A stretch of DNA of 64,000 nucleotides from Lachnospiraceae bacterium (lineage in GTDB: Bacteria; Bacillota; Clostridia; Lachnospirales; Lachnospiraceae). Below the pieces are notes generated by a model. That model was not told the DNA's origin. It did not search any database and saw only the letters and a list, made by a program, of their open reading frames with translations. Shown in pieces: positions 55,390 through 64,000 of the stretch. The translations under genes were made by a program, and so were the position numbers. Positions within the stretch are counted from its first letter, which is position 1; the number at the start of each line of letters is the position of its first letter. The stretch lies in contig JAFTWC010000006.1 of the NCBI GenBank assembly GCA_017465475.1, positions 62,001-126,000 of the forward strand. Direction: 5' to 3'.

Positions 55390-57099
55390 TTACTCTTCCG
55401 GGGCTGCGTAACCAAAGCCCAGAATCGTAAACTTCTTATCCTTTGTCTCCGGATTTTTCCGGATTTCCACCGTATGTACGGTATTTTCTTTACCGCGATA
55501 CGCAATCTGCGCCGTACTGTGGGTCCAGCCCACCGCATGAGGGTCTGCGGTCAGCACATACTCGCCGTCCACGTAAATATCTGCCTTACCAAACTCCTGA
55601 CTACCGGTATCCTTGGTAATCACCAAAAGGTACGGACTCTTAATCTTAATGACAAACGGCTCGTCCCCGGTCTCGCCGGTGGCGGTCCAATTGTTCGGGA
55701 ACATCGGCGTTTGGAAATTGTCCAGATTCATCTCCACATAATGTAAATCCTTATCCGACTCCGTGAAGGCACCACAGGAAATCTCCGCTCCCTCATAACC
55801 GTCCAAACGATCCAACAAACGTACATTGACAAACTCCGGGTTGAATACTCTTTCCAAAGCCTCGTAATCCGGCTCCACTCCTGCCGAAGTCTCATCTGCC
55901 TTTGCAAACAGATAATCCAAACTGTCCGCCATAATTCGGTGTCCGTCACTGGTCGGATGATAAATATCGTAGAAGAAACGGTTTTTGGAAATGATACGGC
56001 CGCCATCTGCCGGAAGGTAGAACTGCTCTACCACCGCATCTCTTACGCTTACCATCGGCAAATCGTACCGTACGCCTACCGGAGATAAACGTTCCTGCAA
56101 ATTCCAGTCATTCTCAAACACGGAGAACAATAAAATCACTGCCGGGGCATTGTCATACGCCAAAATCTTACGAACCAAAGTCTCGTAGCAATCCCCCTTT
56201 GTCTCATCACCCTCGTCGTTTACGGCAAACTCCACCACAACCACATCCGGCATGGCACCTCTGCCGAGAACATCTCTTTCATAACGAATCATACCCAGTT
56301 CGGAAGAGGTACCGCCCACACCTGCCTTGGTGTAGTGTACATTTTCCCCTTTGCCGAACCGTGCACAGAACCGGTCGTATGCCACCTTGGAATAACAAGT
56401 CTTCTGACTCGGTGTGGCACCTGCTCCTTCCGTAATGGAACCGCCGATAAAGGCAACGGTTACATCCTCCCCTGCCTTTGCTTTTTCAATGGCACGCTTT
56501 AATCGAACGTTGTTTCCCAAAGAAACAAAGGATTTGGCAATCATATCGTTGTAAGCCGGACTCTCAAAATCCACCGGTGCATCCGGAATAAACTCCGGTG
56601 CGGTGTAGCCGTCATTTAAATACAGACATACGGTCATGGAAGCCACTTCCCAGTCTGTCGGGAACGCAAATACAAACTGTCCGACGCAAACATCATCCTC
56701 AGACCAATCAATATCGGAAAGCAGCACTTCCGTTTCGGAACCGTTGGTTGGCACCTTGGTCACGTGCCTGGTACCTGTCCGGTACATATCGGTCTTTCCG
56801 TACATATGTAAGATAAATTCCGCTTCCTGCTCTCTGTTTTCACAAGTCACGGACACTCCCAACGAGTGCACCAGCTTACGAAAGCCCTCTGCGGAATTTA
56901 ACAATTCCAATAATCCTTCATCCTCTACTCTTCCGATGGACTTTGCGAAGCTTGCCAATCTGCCGTTATCCAAAAACAACGGGCATCCCGAACCGCCTTC
57001 CGGGCGCTTATACGCCTCCATGGTTTTATCATACAGCACATAAATACTCGGGCGCTTCTTCGTCGGGTCCTTCGGTGCTTTCGGTCCTCCAATACTCAT
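55390..57099 (-). CDS. SGNH/GDSL hydrolase, cytoplasmic paralogue with N-terminal extension
   Basis: A 569-aa protein without a signal peptide. Residues 1-180 form an extra domain (LFLDNGRLASFAKSIG, EVLLSDIDWSEDDVCVGQFVFAFPTDWEV). The SGNH domain has S221 in IGGSITEGAG, VEFAVNDEG and DIYHPTSDGH. The C-terminal domain parallels that of the neighbour (NFQTPMFPNNWTATGETGDEPF, KADIYVDGEYVLTADP). It would act on imported or cytosolic substrates, for example acetylated xylo-oligosaccharides; this is inference. The ATG at 57097-57099 has AAAGGAG upstream. It lies 38 bases upstream of the secreted paralogue on the same strand, so they are probably co-transcribed. Confidence 0.86.
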   Translation of the reverse strand: MSIGGPKAPKDPTKKRPSIYVLYDKTMEAYKRPEGGSGCPLFLDNGRLASFAKSIGRVEDEGLLELLNSAEGFRKLVHSLGVSVTCENREQEAEFILHMYGKTDMYRTGTRHVTKVPTNGSETEVLLSDIDWSEDDVCVGQFVFAFPTDWEVASMTVCLYLNDGYTAPEFIPDAPVDFESPAYNDMIAKSFVSLGNNVRLKRAIEKAKAGEDVTVAFIGGSITEGAGATPSQKTCYSKVAYDRFCARFGKGENVHYTKAGVGGTSSELGMIRYERDVLGRGAMPDVVVVEFAVNDEGDETKGDCYETLVRKILAYDNAPAVILLFSVFENDWNLQERLSPVGVRYDLPMVSVRDAVVEQFYLPADGGRIISKNRFFYDIYHPTSDGHRIMADSLDYLFAKADETSAGVEPDYEALERVFNPEFVNVRLLDRLDGYEGAEISCGAFTESDKDLHYVEMNLDNFQTPMFPNNWTATGETGDEPFVIKIKSPYLLVITKDTGSQEFGKADIYVDGEYVLTADPHAVGWTHSTAQIAYRGKENTVHTVEIRKNPETKDKKFTILGFGYAAPEE

Positions 57100-57215
57100 A
57101 CTTTTCTCCTTTCCGGACACCTGCCGAGACCTTTGTCAGCGGTATCCGAACCACGTTTATCTGTAAACGCATTCACAGCATCTACTATACACGATTTGGT
57201 AAAAAATTTCAACGA

Positions 57216-58115
57216 CTAGTCACAGCTTTCCGTAAAAGATTCTACTTCATAACGAAACTGGATTAACACCTGGGTCACCCCAAAAGATTCGCAACACATC
57301 CTTACCTCCGAAAACAAAACCATTACGTCCTCCGCCGGAATTTCTTCGTACAGTACCAAACCCACCTCTCCCCATCGATCCTCTCCGTCCATGGAATAAA
57401 ACCGAAGCGTTTCCACCTTACCGAACCGGTTCAGGCCATCCATGCGGTTCCGTATCACATGATACTCGTTTTCCTCAAAAGGGGAGCGCACCGTAATAAT
57501 ATCAACAATTCGCTTCAGATTTTTCGCCACACCGATAAAAATCACCATGGTCATACCGATGGACAATAAAGAATCCAGTACAGGCAACGGATAAAAACAA
57601 AGAATGATTCCCACCATCAATACCGCCACCCAGGTCAGCACATCCTCCAACATATGCATACTGATGGCTTTCTCGTTCACGTTTTTCCCCTTTGATGTCA
57701 GAAGCATTGCTGCCCCGTTCATTATGATTCCCACCACCGCAAACAAAAGCATTCCCTTTCCGTCAATGGACCGGGGATTAAAAAAACGTTGCAGAGATGT
57801 GACAATCAGCACCACGCCTCCCATCAGGAGAATGAAATTATTCACCAGACCTGCCACAACAGAAAACCGCCGGTACCCGAAATGGTACACGTCATTGGGC
57901 GGGCGTTTGGAAACTTTTTCCAGCCTCCATGCCATTCCCAGCGCAAAACAATCACCAAAATCATGAATGGCATCGGACAGAATCGTGATGCTTCCCGTCA
58001 ACATACTCCCCCATAGTTCTACAAAGGTAAAGATTAAATTTAAAAGAAAGGCAATGAGAATGCGATTTTCGGAGTTCTTTACAATTTTCCTGCCTCTCTG
58101 TTCTTTTTTACTCAT
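57216..58115 (-). CDS. Cation diffusion facilitator family transporter
   Basis: A 299-aa CDF transporter with six transmembrane helices. Helix 2 has SDAIHDFGDCFALG and helix 5 has MHMLEDVLTW, with HDxxD and the xxxED ligand sets typical of the Zn/Co/Cd branch (helix 5 has E-D in place of the more common H-xxx-D). A cytoplasmic C-terminal domain (about 205-299) follows. It should export divalent metal in exchange for protons. The RBS (AAAGGGG) is 12 bases from the ATG and lies within the loop side of a 61-nt hairpin at 58117-58177. Confidence 0.88.
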   Translation of the reverse strand: MSKKEQRGRKIVKNSENRILIAFLLNLIFTFVELWGSMLTGSITILSDAIHDFGDCFALGMAWRLEKVSKRPPNDVYHFGYRRFSVVAGLVNNFILLMGGVVLIVTSLQRFFNPRSIDGKGMLLFAVVGIIMNGAAMLLTSKGKNVNEKAISMHMLEDVLTWVAVLMVGIILCFYPLPVLDSLLSIGMTMVIFIGVAKNLKRIVDIITVRSPFEENEYHVIRNRMDGLNRFGKVETLRFYSMDGEDRWGEVGLVLYEEIPAEDVMVLFSEVRMCCESFGVTQVLIQFRYEVESFTESCD

Positions 58116-58116
58116 A

Positions 58117-58177
58117 AACAGGGACCGCCCCTTTCCTACACTTACCTTACAGTGTATTCTAAGAGACGGTCCCTGTT
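58117..58177 (-). promoter_or_regulatory. Hairpin ahead of the CDF gene
   Basis: AACAGGGACCG (58117-58127) is the exact complement of 58167-58177. On the minus strand the right arm ends two bases before the CDF ATG and the candidate RBS AAAGGGG is beside the stem base. It could end the CAP-gene transcript or hide the CDF RBS. Confidence 0.5.
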
Positions 58178-58196
58178 CTTTTCTTTTACTATTCTT

Positions 58197-58901
58197 TTAG
58201 TAAATAAACAACTGGGTGAAATAATTCACACCTTTCTCATTCTGCCGGTAGCCGACACCCAGCTCAGTAAAATTCTTATTCAGAATATTGGCCCGATGTC
58301 CGGCAGAATTCATCCATGCAGTCACCACTTCCTCCGGAGACTTCTGTCCCCAGGCAATATTTTCACCGGAGTATCGATAAGTAATCCCGTGTTCCGCAAA
58401 CACTGTGGAGAAATATCGTCCGTCCGGACGGGTATGAGAAAATGATTTCTCAATTTCCACTGCTCGTACCTGTGCTGCCGCACTGAGCTTTGCCGAATAT
58501 TTCACCGGCTTTAAGCCCGCTGCCGCACGATGCTCATTCACCAGCTCCGTGATACGCAATCCGTATGCATAAGCTTGGTCCTGCACCTCCGGCTTTACCT
58601 CCGGTGTTTCCTCCGGAAGTTCCGGCACCACAGGCAGATTCGGAATATTCACCTCCGGCATACCCGGTTTGTTTCCCTCCGGCAGTTCAACACCCGGCAA
58701 ATTGCCGCAGTTTAATTTCGAAAGCAATTCCCAAATGTTGTCACATCCGTTCATCTGCTGTAGCTTATCTTTTAATTCTTCCACTGTATTGCAACTTACT
58801 TTGTTTCCGTTTACCGAAATCACTGCTGCCTGCGCTTCCGATATACCTCCCATTGCAATTAACAACGCTGCCGCAATTGCACATACGCCTACTTTTCTCA
58901 T
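58197..58901 (-). CDS. Secreted CAP/SCP domain protein (YkwD-like)
   Basis: A 234-aa exported protein with a signal peptide (KVGVCAIAAALLIAMGGISEAQA, cleavage near residue 25). A cysteine-containing segment (VSCNTVEELKDKLQQMNGCDNIWELLSKLNC) and a Pro/Glu linker (68-105) come before the CAP domain (110-234; ITELVNEHRAAAGLKPVKYSAKLSAAAQVRAVEI, FSHTRPDGRYF, YSGENIAWG, WMNSAGHRANILN). Bacterial CAP proteins are common in spore formers and have no firm function. AAAGGAG lies upstream. The CDF gene follows on the same strand. Confidence 0.92.
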   Translation of the reverse strand: MRKVGVCAIAAALLIAMGGISEAQAAVISVNGNKVSCNTVEELKDKLQQMNGCDNIWELLSKLNCGNLPGVELPEGNKPGMPEVNIPNLPVVPELPEETPEVKPEVQDQAYAYGLRITELVNEHRAAAGLKPVKYSAKLSAAAQVRAVEIEKSFSHTRPDGRYFSTVFAEHGITYRYSGENIAWGQKSPEEVVTAWMNSAGHRANILNKNFTELGVGYRQNEKGVNYFTQLFIY

Positions 58902-59076
58902 CTGTTTCTCCTTTCTGCTCCATCCATCCTGTTACACGTTTCCCCGGTATGGCACGGGTACCCCGCCACGGACTTATCCTACCACAAAACCCACCGAAGG
59001 TACATAGGAGATGCATGGAAAAAGGCGCAGGATTTTCCTGCGCCTGATGCTAACCTTCCCATGCATATCTGCGTTT

Positions 59077-61773
59077 CTATTTTCCGGCAGAGTCGTTTTT
59101 CCCTTCCTCATACAGTACTTTCCGGTACACCGTCTTACAAAACCATACCTCTTCATCGTTGAATTCGTTTTGAGAAAATGCCGCTGCCTTTGCCAGATAC
59201 ATGTAACGTCTTACCTCTTCCAGTGACAGCACTTTCGTGTACGATTTCAGTACTTCTTCATACTCTTCGTCCGAAACTGCTCTCTTTCGAAACTTTCCTT
59301 TTGCCCGAAGCTTCCGGTACAGCAAACGATTCCATTGCTTAATCTGTCTGCGGTTTCCGGCATGCTTTCTTTTATTCAATCTGCGTTCTTGTGCGGAACA
59401 GGAAGTACTAAGATATACTCTGTACAAAACAAACGCCGCAATCAAAAGAATCGGAATCCCGAACAATATATAGTTTCGTACTGCAAAAAACTCTTTCTTA
59501 TCATCGTTCCCCTCTTCTGTCTTCTGCACCTGCTGATTTTCTTCTCCCGGCCCGGTGGCTCCGCCCGTGTGAGACTCACTGCTTTCTCCCTGTTCCTTTG
59601 ATTCTGCCGATTGGTTTCCGGACGGTACCGATGTGGAATTCGGTACCGGAGTCGGTGTCGGCCCCGGTGTCGGTGTCGGCTTCGGTGTGGCAAACGGCAT
59701 GATATCCACCCAGCCTTCCTCCTTACTGTCCGGCCATTTCTCCTGACTTATACTAACCCCTCCATCTTCCCTACTTTCAAAAACCTGAGTTCTTTCAGCA
59801 AGCACACTATACCCGTTCGTCACCTCCACCGGCACCCAGCCAAAGCCCTCCAGATAAATCTCCACCCACGCATGAGCGGCACTGTCAAGCACAACCGCTT
59901 CATATTTGAGAGTATCTTGGTTACGTTCGAATCTTCCCGCCACATATCCCGACACATACCGCGCCGGTACCCCCAACTCTCGCAAAATCATGACAGATGC
60001 GCTGGCATAATGCATACAATACCCGGTTCTGCTTGTTCCCAGGAAATATTCAATCGGGTCACTTCCTTCCGGCAGCTCCGGAAGTTCCAAGCTGTAAACC
60101 GTATTGTTTCGCATCCAGTCTGCCACCTGATATGCCCTGTTTAAGCGGTCAATATTTACCGCAAAATCTCCCTCCAGCCGAAAGAACTCTGCTTCCCAAT
60201 TCCGAACCTCCTCGGCCACCTTTTTTACCTGCGTAAAATTCCCCGGTACTTTCAGGTAGTGTTCCGCCACATAGTCCTCATACCACAGTTCCCAGGGTTC
60301 CTTCCACACGTCGGTTTTCATCTTTTCCACCAGGTGCACCATGGTCACCAATTCATCCACCTTATAATTCCAAAAAGAAAAAGGAACCTTGGTCACCTCT
60401 TTTTCTTTCACATACCGGCTATCCCCTTCTGCCCGTACTCCCTCCGCCGTTGTCTTAGCAAAATACGGAAGATAGGTTTTTATCAACTTGGCTTTCGCAT
60501 ACTGTACCACTCCTGTGTTTTTGCCCTCCCCGGATTCCAGAGAAAGCTCATCCCCGTAGCGCTCTGCCATTCGGTCAACCCCCAAGGAAAACAACTTTTC
60601 CGTCACCGTCTCCGGCTCAAATCCTGCCTTTTTACAAGCCCGTTCAAAGGCTTCCACATCCGTATCCCATACTCCGTCTTCATAGTTGCCGGCGTAAAAT
60701 CCGATCAGATACGCTCCATATCGTTGCCACCCGTCCACTATCACCTTTAACACCGCCTCATCCCGGTACTCCGGCTTACGGTTATCCAAACGGGCAAAAT
60801 TGGCTTCCGGTCTGTTCTTCGTCTTAATGTCCTTTTTGTGTAAAAACTCTTCGATGGCCTTTTCCACGGACTTGGCCACACTCACTTCCTGCCATCCGGT
60901 CCAGTCCGCTATCTTTTGCAGCGTTTCTTCCTTCTGTTGCTCCAGCTTGTTTCTTCCATTCTCCACAGTTTCGTTAGCAGACGTTGTCCCTGCCACACTC
61001 ACCGCAATGCACAGGAGTATTACAAACACGGCGGAAGGAAGCCATACAAACTGCCTTCTAAGACCATTCCTGTCTTCTCCCAATCGATCCGCTATGGATA
61101 AAAACTCCGCGTTCCGAACCCCTGCCCCGTTGGCCGCACAGACTCCTATCACAAGTGCCCACAGACTGATGCCTTCCGGAGAAGAACCGATTAACAGCTC
61201 CGCCGCCAAAATCAGGCACGGAACTAAGCCCGGCAACCATACCTTTTTCCATACGCTTGCCAGCCACACAAACAAAAAGCAAAGCAGGGTAACTCCAAAC
61301 TCCAATGCCGGAACGATTTCATCCACATCTCCCACCCGAAAACGTCCGGACATCCGATAATACGTATTCCAATCATTCAAAAAGCGATTGGCTACTGCGC
61401 AAAGCCCGTCCCATACCGCCGTTCCTTTTTCACTGTTTCGTAAATAAAGAAAAAAAAAAAACAGTCCCATGACTCCGATTCCAAGCTTTGCCAAACCGCC
61501 TAAGCGAGGCTTTAATTTCCCGGTCAGCTCCACCAAGACACTGACTAAAAGGGTGACTAGTAACACCCGTATCACAATGCCCGCAGAAAAGATATCCCAC
61601 TCATACACCGACTCTAACATTCCGCAGGCGGACCCGAAAAACAAAAGAGTACACAGCACAAATAAGGAAAGTTCGCCAAGGGATGAACTTTCCTTCCCGA
61701 ACAGGGAGGTATTCTCTTGTTTTGCTCCGGCGGATTTGCTCCACCGTATGTTCCGAGATTTTTTTATCTTCAT
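59077..61773 (-). CDS. Membrane transglutaminase-like protein (TgpA type)
   Basis: An 898-aa membrane protein. The N-terminal ~230 residues contain about six transmembrane segments, then an extracytoplasmic region, a transglutaminase domain (about 540-665) and a Thr/Pro linker. One further transmembrane helix (YILFGIPILLIAAFVLYRV) and a basic cytoplasmic tail end the protein. The catalytic Cys is in TGYCMHYASA (near 587) and the His in SAAHAWVEIYL (near 635). The third position reads WVPVEVTNGY, where the family usually has Asp. Such proteins sit with MoxR and DUF58 genes and may process surface peptides; the substrate is unknown. The ATG at 61771-61773 follows GGTGG; the DUF58 gene ends 16 bases upstream. 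Confidence 0.9.
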   Translation of the reverse strand: MKIKKSRNIRWSKSAGAKQENTSLFGKESSSLGELSLFVLCTLLFFGSACGMLESVYEWDIFSAGIVIRVLLVTLLVSVLVELTGKLKPRLGGLAKLGIGVMGLFFFFLYLRNSEKGTAVWDGLCAVANRFLNDWNTYYRMSGRFRVGDVDEIVPALEFGVTLLCFLFVWLASVWKKVWLPGLVPCLILAAELLIGSSPEGISLWALVIGVCAANGAGVRNAEFLSIADRLGEDRNGLRRQFVWLPSAVFVILLCIAVSVAGTTSANETVENGRNKLEQQKEETLQKIADWTGWQEVSVAKSVEKAIEEFLHKKDIKTKNRPEANFARLDNRKPEYRDEAVLKVIVDGWQRYGAYLIGFYAGNYEDGVWDTDVEAFERACKKAGFEPETVTEKLFSLGVDRMAERYGDELSLESGEGKNTGVVQYAKAKLIKTYLPYFAKTTAEGVRAEGDSRYVKEKEVTKVPFSFWNYKVDELVTMVHLVEKMKTDVWKEPWELWYEDYVAEHYLKVPGNFTQVKKVAEEVRNWEAEFFRLEGDFAVNIDRLNRAYQVADWMRNNTVYSLELPELPEGSDPIEYFLGTSRTGYCMHYASASVMILRELGVPARYVSGYVAGRFERNQDTLKYEAVVLDSAAHAWVEIYLEGFGWVPVEVTNGYSVLAERTQVFESREDGGVSISQEKWPDSKEEGWVDIMPFATPKPTPTPGPTPTPVPNSTSVPSGNQSAESKEQGESSESHTGGATGPGEENQQVQKTEEGNDDKKEFFAVRNYILFGIPILLIAAFVLYRVYLSTSCSAQERRLNKRKHAGNRRQIKQWNRLLYRKLRAKGKFRKRAVSDEEYEEVLKSYTKVLSLEEVRRYMYLAKAAAFSQNEFNDEEVWFCKTVYRKVLYEEGKNDSAGK

Positions 61774-61789
61774 TATGTTCCACCCTTTT

Positions 61790-62899
61790 CTATAATACAA
61801 GCTCAATTTGTTCCAGAGACTTGGCAATATCCTTCGGTAACAGCTCCGCTAACACCTCGTCGTTTCTTTTTAACACCAGCTTCTCATCTAAGGATAAGGC
61901 CCAGACAAAAGGCTCCATCCGGTACTTCTCCTTATAGCGAAGTAACAATTCTTCCTTCGGCACCTTCCACCGGATGTCCATAAGCAGCCCTAAAAACAGA
62001 AACAAACTCTCTTCATCGTCTACGCGCATCCGGACAATATCCTGTTCCCCTTCGTCGTACCATGCCACATAGTGAGGACAGCCTGCATCCGTAAGGGAAA
62101 AGGAAAGGCTGGCCGCCGCTTCCAGATAGGGAACCATCTTCTCCCGGCGTTTGGTCCGTTTTTTCGGAGTAAAGGCAAGAAACAATACCACCGGACAGGC
62201 CTTCGGAAGAGAATGCTCTTTTACCATCAGCTCGTCCTGCTTCGCCGTCAGCTTCCAATGAATATTTTGTAAACGGTCTCCCTTTTGATACTCCCGCACC
62301 GCAAACAATTCACTGTGATCAAATCCCGGTACGTGTTCGTCGTACACATCCGACTCGCCGTAAAAATTCCGTACCGAGAGGCTTAGCCGCACCGGAATAT
62401 CATGAAGCTTCGGTAACACCCGGATCTGGGCCTCAGACTTTCCTTTTACGGTGCCGTAAAACAGTCCTGTGCCGTCATACAGCCGGAGCTTCTTTATCCG
62501 CAACCGGTAGGTACCGGTTCCGGAAAAGGACACCATCCGCACAAAGCTTGTCTCTCCCTTTGGCATCACGGAAAGCCGCACCCATTCCTTGGTCCTTGTT
62601 CCGGTACACAAATCCTCCACAAAAAGCAGGGCTTTGGCCCGTGCAACCGCTCGAAAGCCTTTGTTTTTCGTACAAAGCTTCACCAAGGTCTCTTTCCCCG
62701 GTTCCGCAATATCCACCGGCACAACCACCTTTATGGAAACCGTAAACTTCCGGTACCATACCATAAAAAAGGACAGCACAAAAAGTGCCGCCTCTAAATA
62801 TACCAGCAACATAAACTCCGTACTTTCATAGATCATGGCCAAATACCAGGTGGCGATGATGCTTCCCCCAAATACAATAAAACTACCCACGATACTCAT
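61790..62899 (-). CDS. DUF58 domain protein
   Basis: A 369-aa protein. Two transmembrane segments (about 3-50) are followed by a beta-rich region and the DUF58 core: VREYQKGDRLQNIHWKLTAKQDELMVKE (about 195-225), a von-Willebrand-like fold marker. DUF58 proteins work with MoxR AAA+ ATPases, probably as metal-binding adaptors or substrates. The gene overlaps the 3' end of the MoxR gene by 17 bases and precedes the transglutaminase gene, the standard order MoxR-DUF58-TgpA. Confidence 0.93.
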   Translation of the reverse strand: MSIVGSFIVFGGSIIATWYLAMIYESTEFMLLVYLEAALFVLSFFMVWYRKFTVSIKVVVPVDIAEPGKETLVKLCTKNKGFRAVARAKALLFVEDLCTGTRTKEWVRLSVMPKGETSFVRMVSFSGTGTYRLRIKKLRLYDGTGLFYGTVKGKSEAQIRVLPKLHDIPVRLSLSVRNFYGESDVYDEHVPGFDHSELFAVREYQKGDRLQNIHWKLTAKQDELMVKEHSLPKACPVVLFLAFTPKKRTKRREKMVPYLEAAASLSFSLTDAGCPHYVAWYDEGEQDIVRMRVDDEESLFLFLGLLMDIRWKVPKEELLLRYKEKYRMEPFVWALSLDEKLVLKRNDEVLAELLPKDIAKSLEQIELVL

Positions 62900-63911
62900 C
62901 CCTCATCATATAAGATGCCGGCTGCTTTGTCTGGGCAAGAATCTCTTCCAAAACGCCCTCTTCCGTCACATGTGCCACTCTTGCCTTCGTATTTAACACG
63001 ATACGATGTCTTGCCACATCAAAGAACACACTGACCACATCCTCCGGCAACACATAATTCCGTCCTTGCAAATAGGCCCAGGCCTTTGCCATACGAACCA
63101 ACGCAATGGCACCGCGCGGGCTTACGCCTAAGTCAATATAGGCATGCTCTCTTGTATTTTTGGAAAGAGACGCCACATAAGAATACACCGCATCACTTAC
63201 CTGTACCCCGTCTGCCTGCTTCATTACCAACAACAGCTCTTCCCTGTTTACCACCGGGTTCACTTCCTGCTGTTTTGCACTACTCTTTCCCTTTAAAATC
63301 TCCACTTCATCGGAAAGCTCCGGATATCCCATACTCATGCGAATCATAAAACGGTCCAACTGAGACTCCGGCAGAAGCTGGGTTCCGGCACTGCCCTTAG
63401 GATTCTGGGTGGCCATCACCACAAACGGCTCCGGTACCCTTCTGCTCTCTCCGTCCACCGTCACTTTCCCCTCTTCCATTACTTCAAGAAGGGCAGACTG
63501 GGTCTTCGGCGAGGTCCGGTTAATTTCATCCGCCAGAAATAAATTACACATAATGGCCCCCGGATAGTACACAAACTGTCCGGTTTCCTTCTGATACATA
63601 TTAAAACCTAAAATGTCCGCAGGCATAACATCCGGCGTAAACTGCATCCGGTGATTTTCTAAAGACAGCGCCTTGGAAAAGGCCATCACCAGCGTAGTTT
63701 TCCCCACACCCGGCACATCCTCTATCAAAATGTGACCTCCGGCCAAAATGGCTGCCAAAGCCTTCTTGATACAGTCATCTTTTCCTGTCACCACTTTTCT
63801 CACTTCACAAAGCACACGTTGCACGATTTCATTCCGTTCCACTGTTGCTCCGCATTTTCCGCAGAACAGTTCCTCCTGTCCCACGTGACTTCCGCACTTT
63901 TTACATATCAT
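62883..63911 (-). CDS. MoxR-family AAA+ ATPase with N-terminal zinc ribbon
   Basis: A 342-aa AAA+ ATPase. An extra zinc ribbon (C3, C6, C17, C20; ICKKCG...FCGKCG) precedes the AAA core, which has Walker A (VPGVGKTTL), Walker B (LFLADEINRTSPKTQSALLEVMEE), sensor 1 (VMATQNP) and the LPESQLDRFMIRM arginine-finger region. MoxR ATPases act as chaperones for metal insertion or complex assembly. A zinc ribbon fused to MoxR is uncommon to my knowledge. The ATG at 63909-63911 has AGAAGGG 8 bases upstream; a GTG 9 bases 5' overlaps that RBS. Confidence 0.93.
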   Translation of the reverse strand: MICKKCGSHVGQEELFCGKCGATVERNEIVQRVLCEVRKVVTGKDDCIKKALAAILAGGHILIEDVPGVGKTTLVMAFSKALSLENHRMQFTPDVMPADILGFNMYQKETGQFVYYPGAIMCNLFLADEINRTSPKTQSALLEVMEEGKVTVDGESRRVPEPFVVMATQNPKGSAGTQLLPESQLDRFMIRMSMGYPELSDEVEILKGKSSAKQQEVNPVVNREELLLVMKQADGVQVSDAVYSYVASLSKNTREHAYIDLGVSPRGAIALVRMAKAWAYLQGRNYVLPEDVVSVFFDVARHRIVLNTKARVAHVTEEGVLEEILAQTKQPASYMMRDEYRG

Positions 63912-63962
63912 ACGTTGCACCCTTCTCCCTTTTGTTCTTTTTTCCTCTCCTATTTTCCCACA

Positions 63963-64000
63963 CTACGCTTTCTCTGTCAACTGTTTTAACAGTGCTTCAC
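63963..64000 (-). CDS. 3' end of a further minus-strand gene
   Basis: The last 38 bases can be read on the minus strand as EALLKQLTEKA followed by TAG (63963-63965). This would be the C terminus of a gene that begins beyond the right edge and ends 51 bases before the MoxR start. It is too short to identify. Confidence 0.4.
   Translation of the reverse strand, partial: EALLKQLTEKA

Overview
The window looks like a chromosomal stretch of an anaerobic, spore-lineage, motile Firmicute, most likely a plant-fibre-using member of the Lachnospiraceae. The reasons are: two secreted GH10 xylanases and two SGNH esterase paralogues; class III (oxygen-sensitive) ribonucleotide reductase; a T-box leader on serS; strong AGGAGG-type ribosome binding sites; SpoIID-like and YaaH/SleL-like spore-type wall proteins; CheV; and many lipoproteins with Thr/Pro-rich linkers. 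No rRNA, CRISPR array, prophage or intact IS was seen. The genus call is inference.

Layout. 1-2.1 kb: 5' part of lysA behind a palindromic operator candidate, a small P-loop kinase-like gene, and a DinJ/YafQ-type toxin-antitoxin pair. 2.2-4.8 kb: argH, then a 271-nt element that folds on itself, then a Mn-catalase-like gene. 4.8-11.8 kb: a beta-propeller/chagasin lipoprotein, a SpoIID/peptidoglycan-binding protein convergent with a LysM-GH18 protein, a histidine phosphatase and a DUF374 acyltransferase. 12-16.7 kb: two GH10 xylanase lipoproteins flanking aroA. 16.8-23.4 kb: azlCD, mraY, a LysM amidase, an NhaC-type antiporter and a flavin reductase-like protein. 23.4-29.5 kb: a membrane HD-GYP/receiver protein, a hybrid histidine kinase with an HPt domain, and serS with its T-box. 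29.5-33.8 kb: an SseB-domain protein, tcdA and nrdD with two NrdR boxes. 33.9-40.1 kb: hflX, a frameshifted TPR lipoprotein, an unrecognised protein, a second amidase and a CapA-type lipoprotein.

40.3-43.9 kb is the most accessory-like part. It holds a MarR-type regulator with a CCCC motif and a self-operator, a GNAT fused to a C_GCAxxG_C_C redox domain, a second GNAT, a broken ribbon-helix-helix gene, an orphan acidic lipoprotein, and a GC-rich hairpin array that repeats the 3' end of the adjacent tRNA-Gly. 44-53.2 kb: AEC transporter, a 58-aa DUF4250 gene, hisHF, a zinc-ribbon membrane protein with 72-bp repeats, cheV, a lipoprotein, DUF1846 and mntP. 53.3-64 kb: a zinc-ribbon membrane protein, the two SGNH hydrolases, a CDF transporter, a CAP/SCP protein, and a MoxR - DUF58 - transglutaminase operon that runs off the right edge.

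How the genes fit together. The GH10 enzymes (and plausibly the SGNH esterases) would act on acetylated xylan outside the cell. Several genes remodel the wall (mraY, two amidases, SpoIID-like, GH18, CAP, CapA-like). The HD-GYP protein, hybrid kinase and CheV suggest sensory control of motility or surface state. The strongest candidates for something undescribed are the MarR/GNAT-C_GCAxxG cluster, the 271-nt foldback element before the Mn-catalase gene, the hairpin array beside tRNA-Gly, and the zinc-ribbon protein with repeated DFADLFGG motifs.
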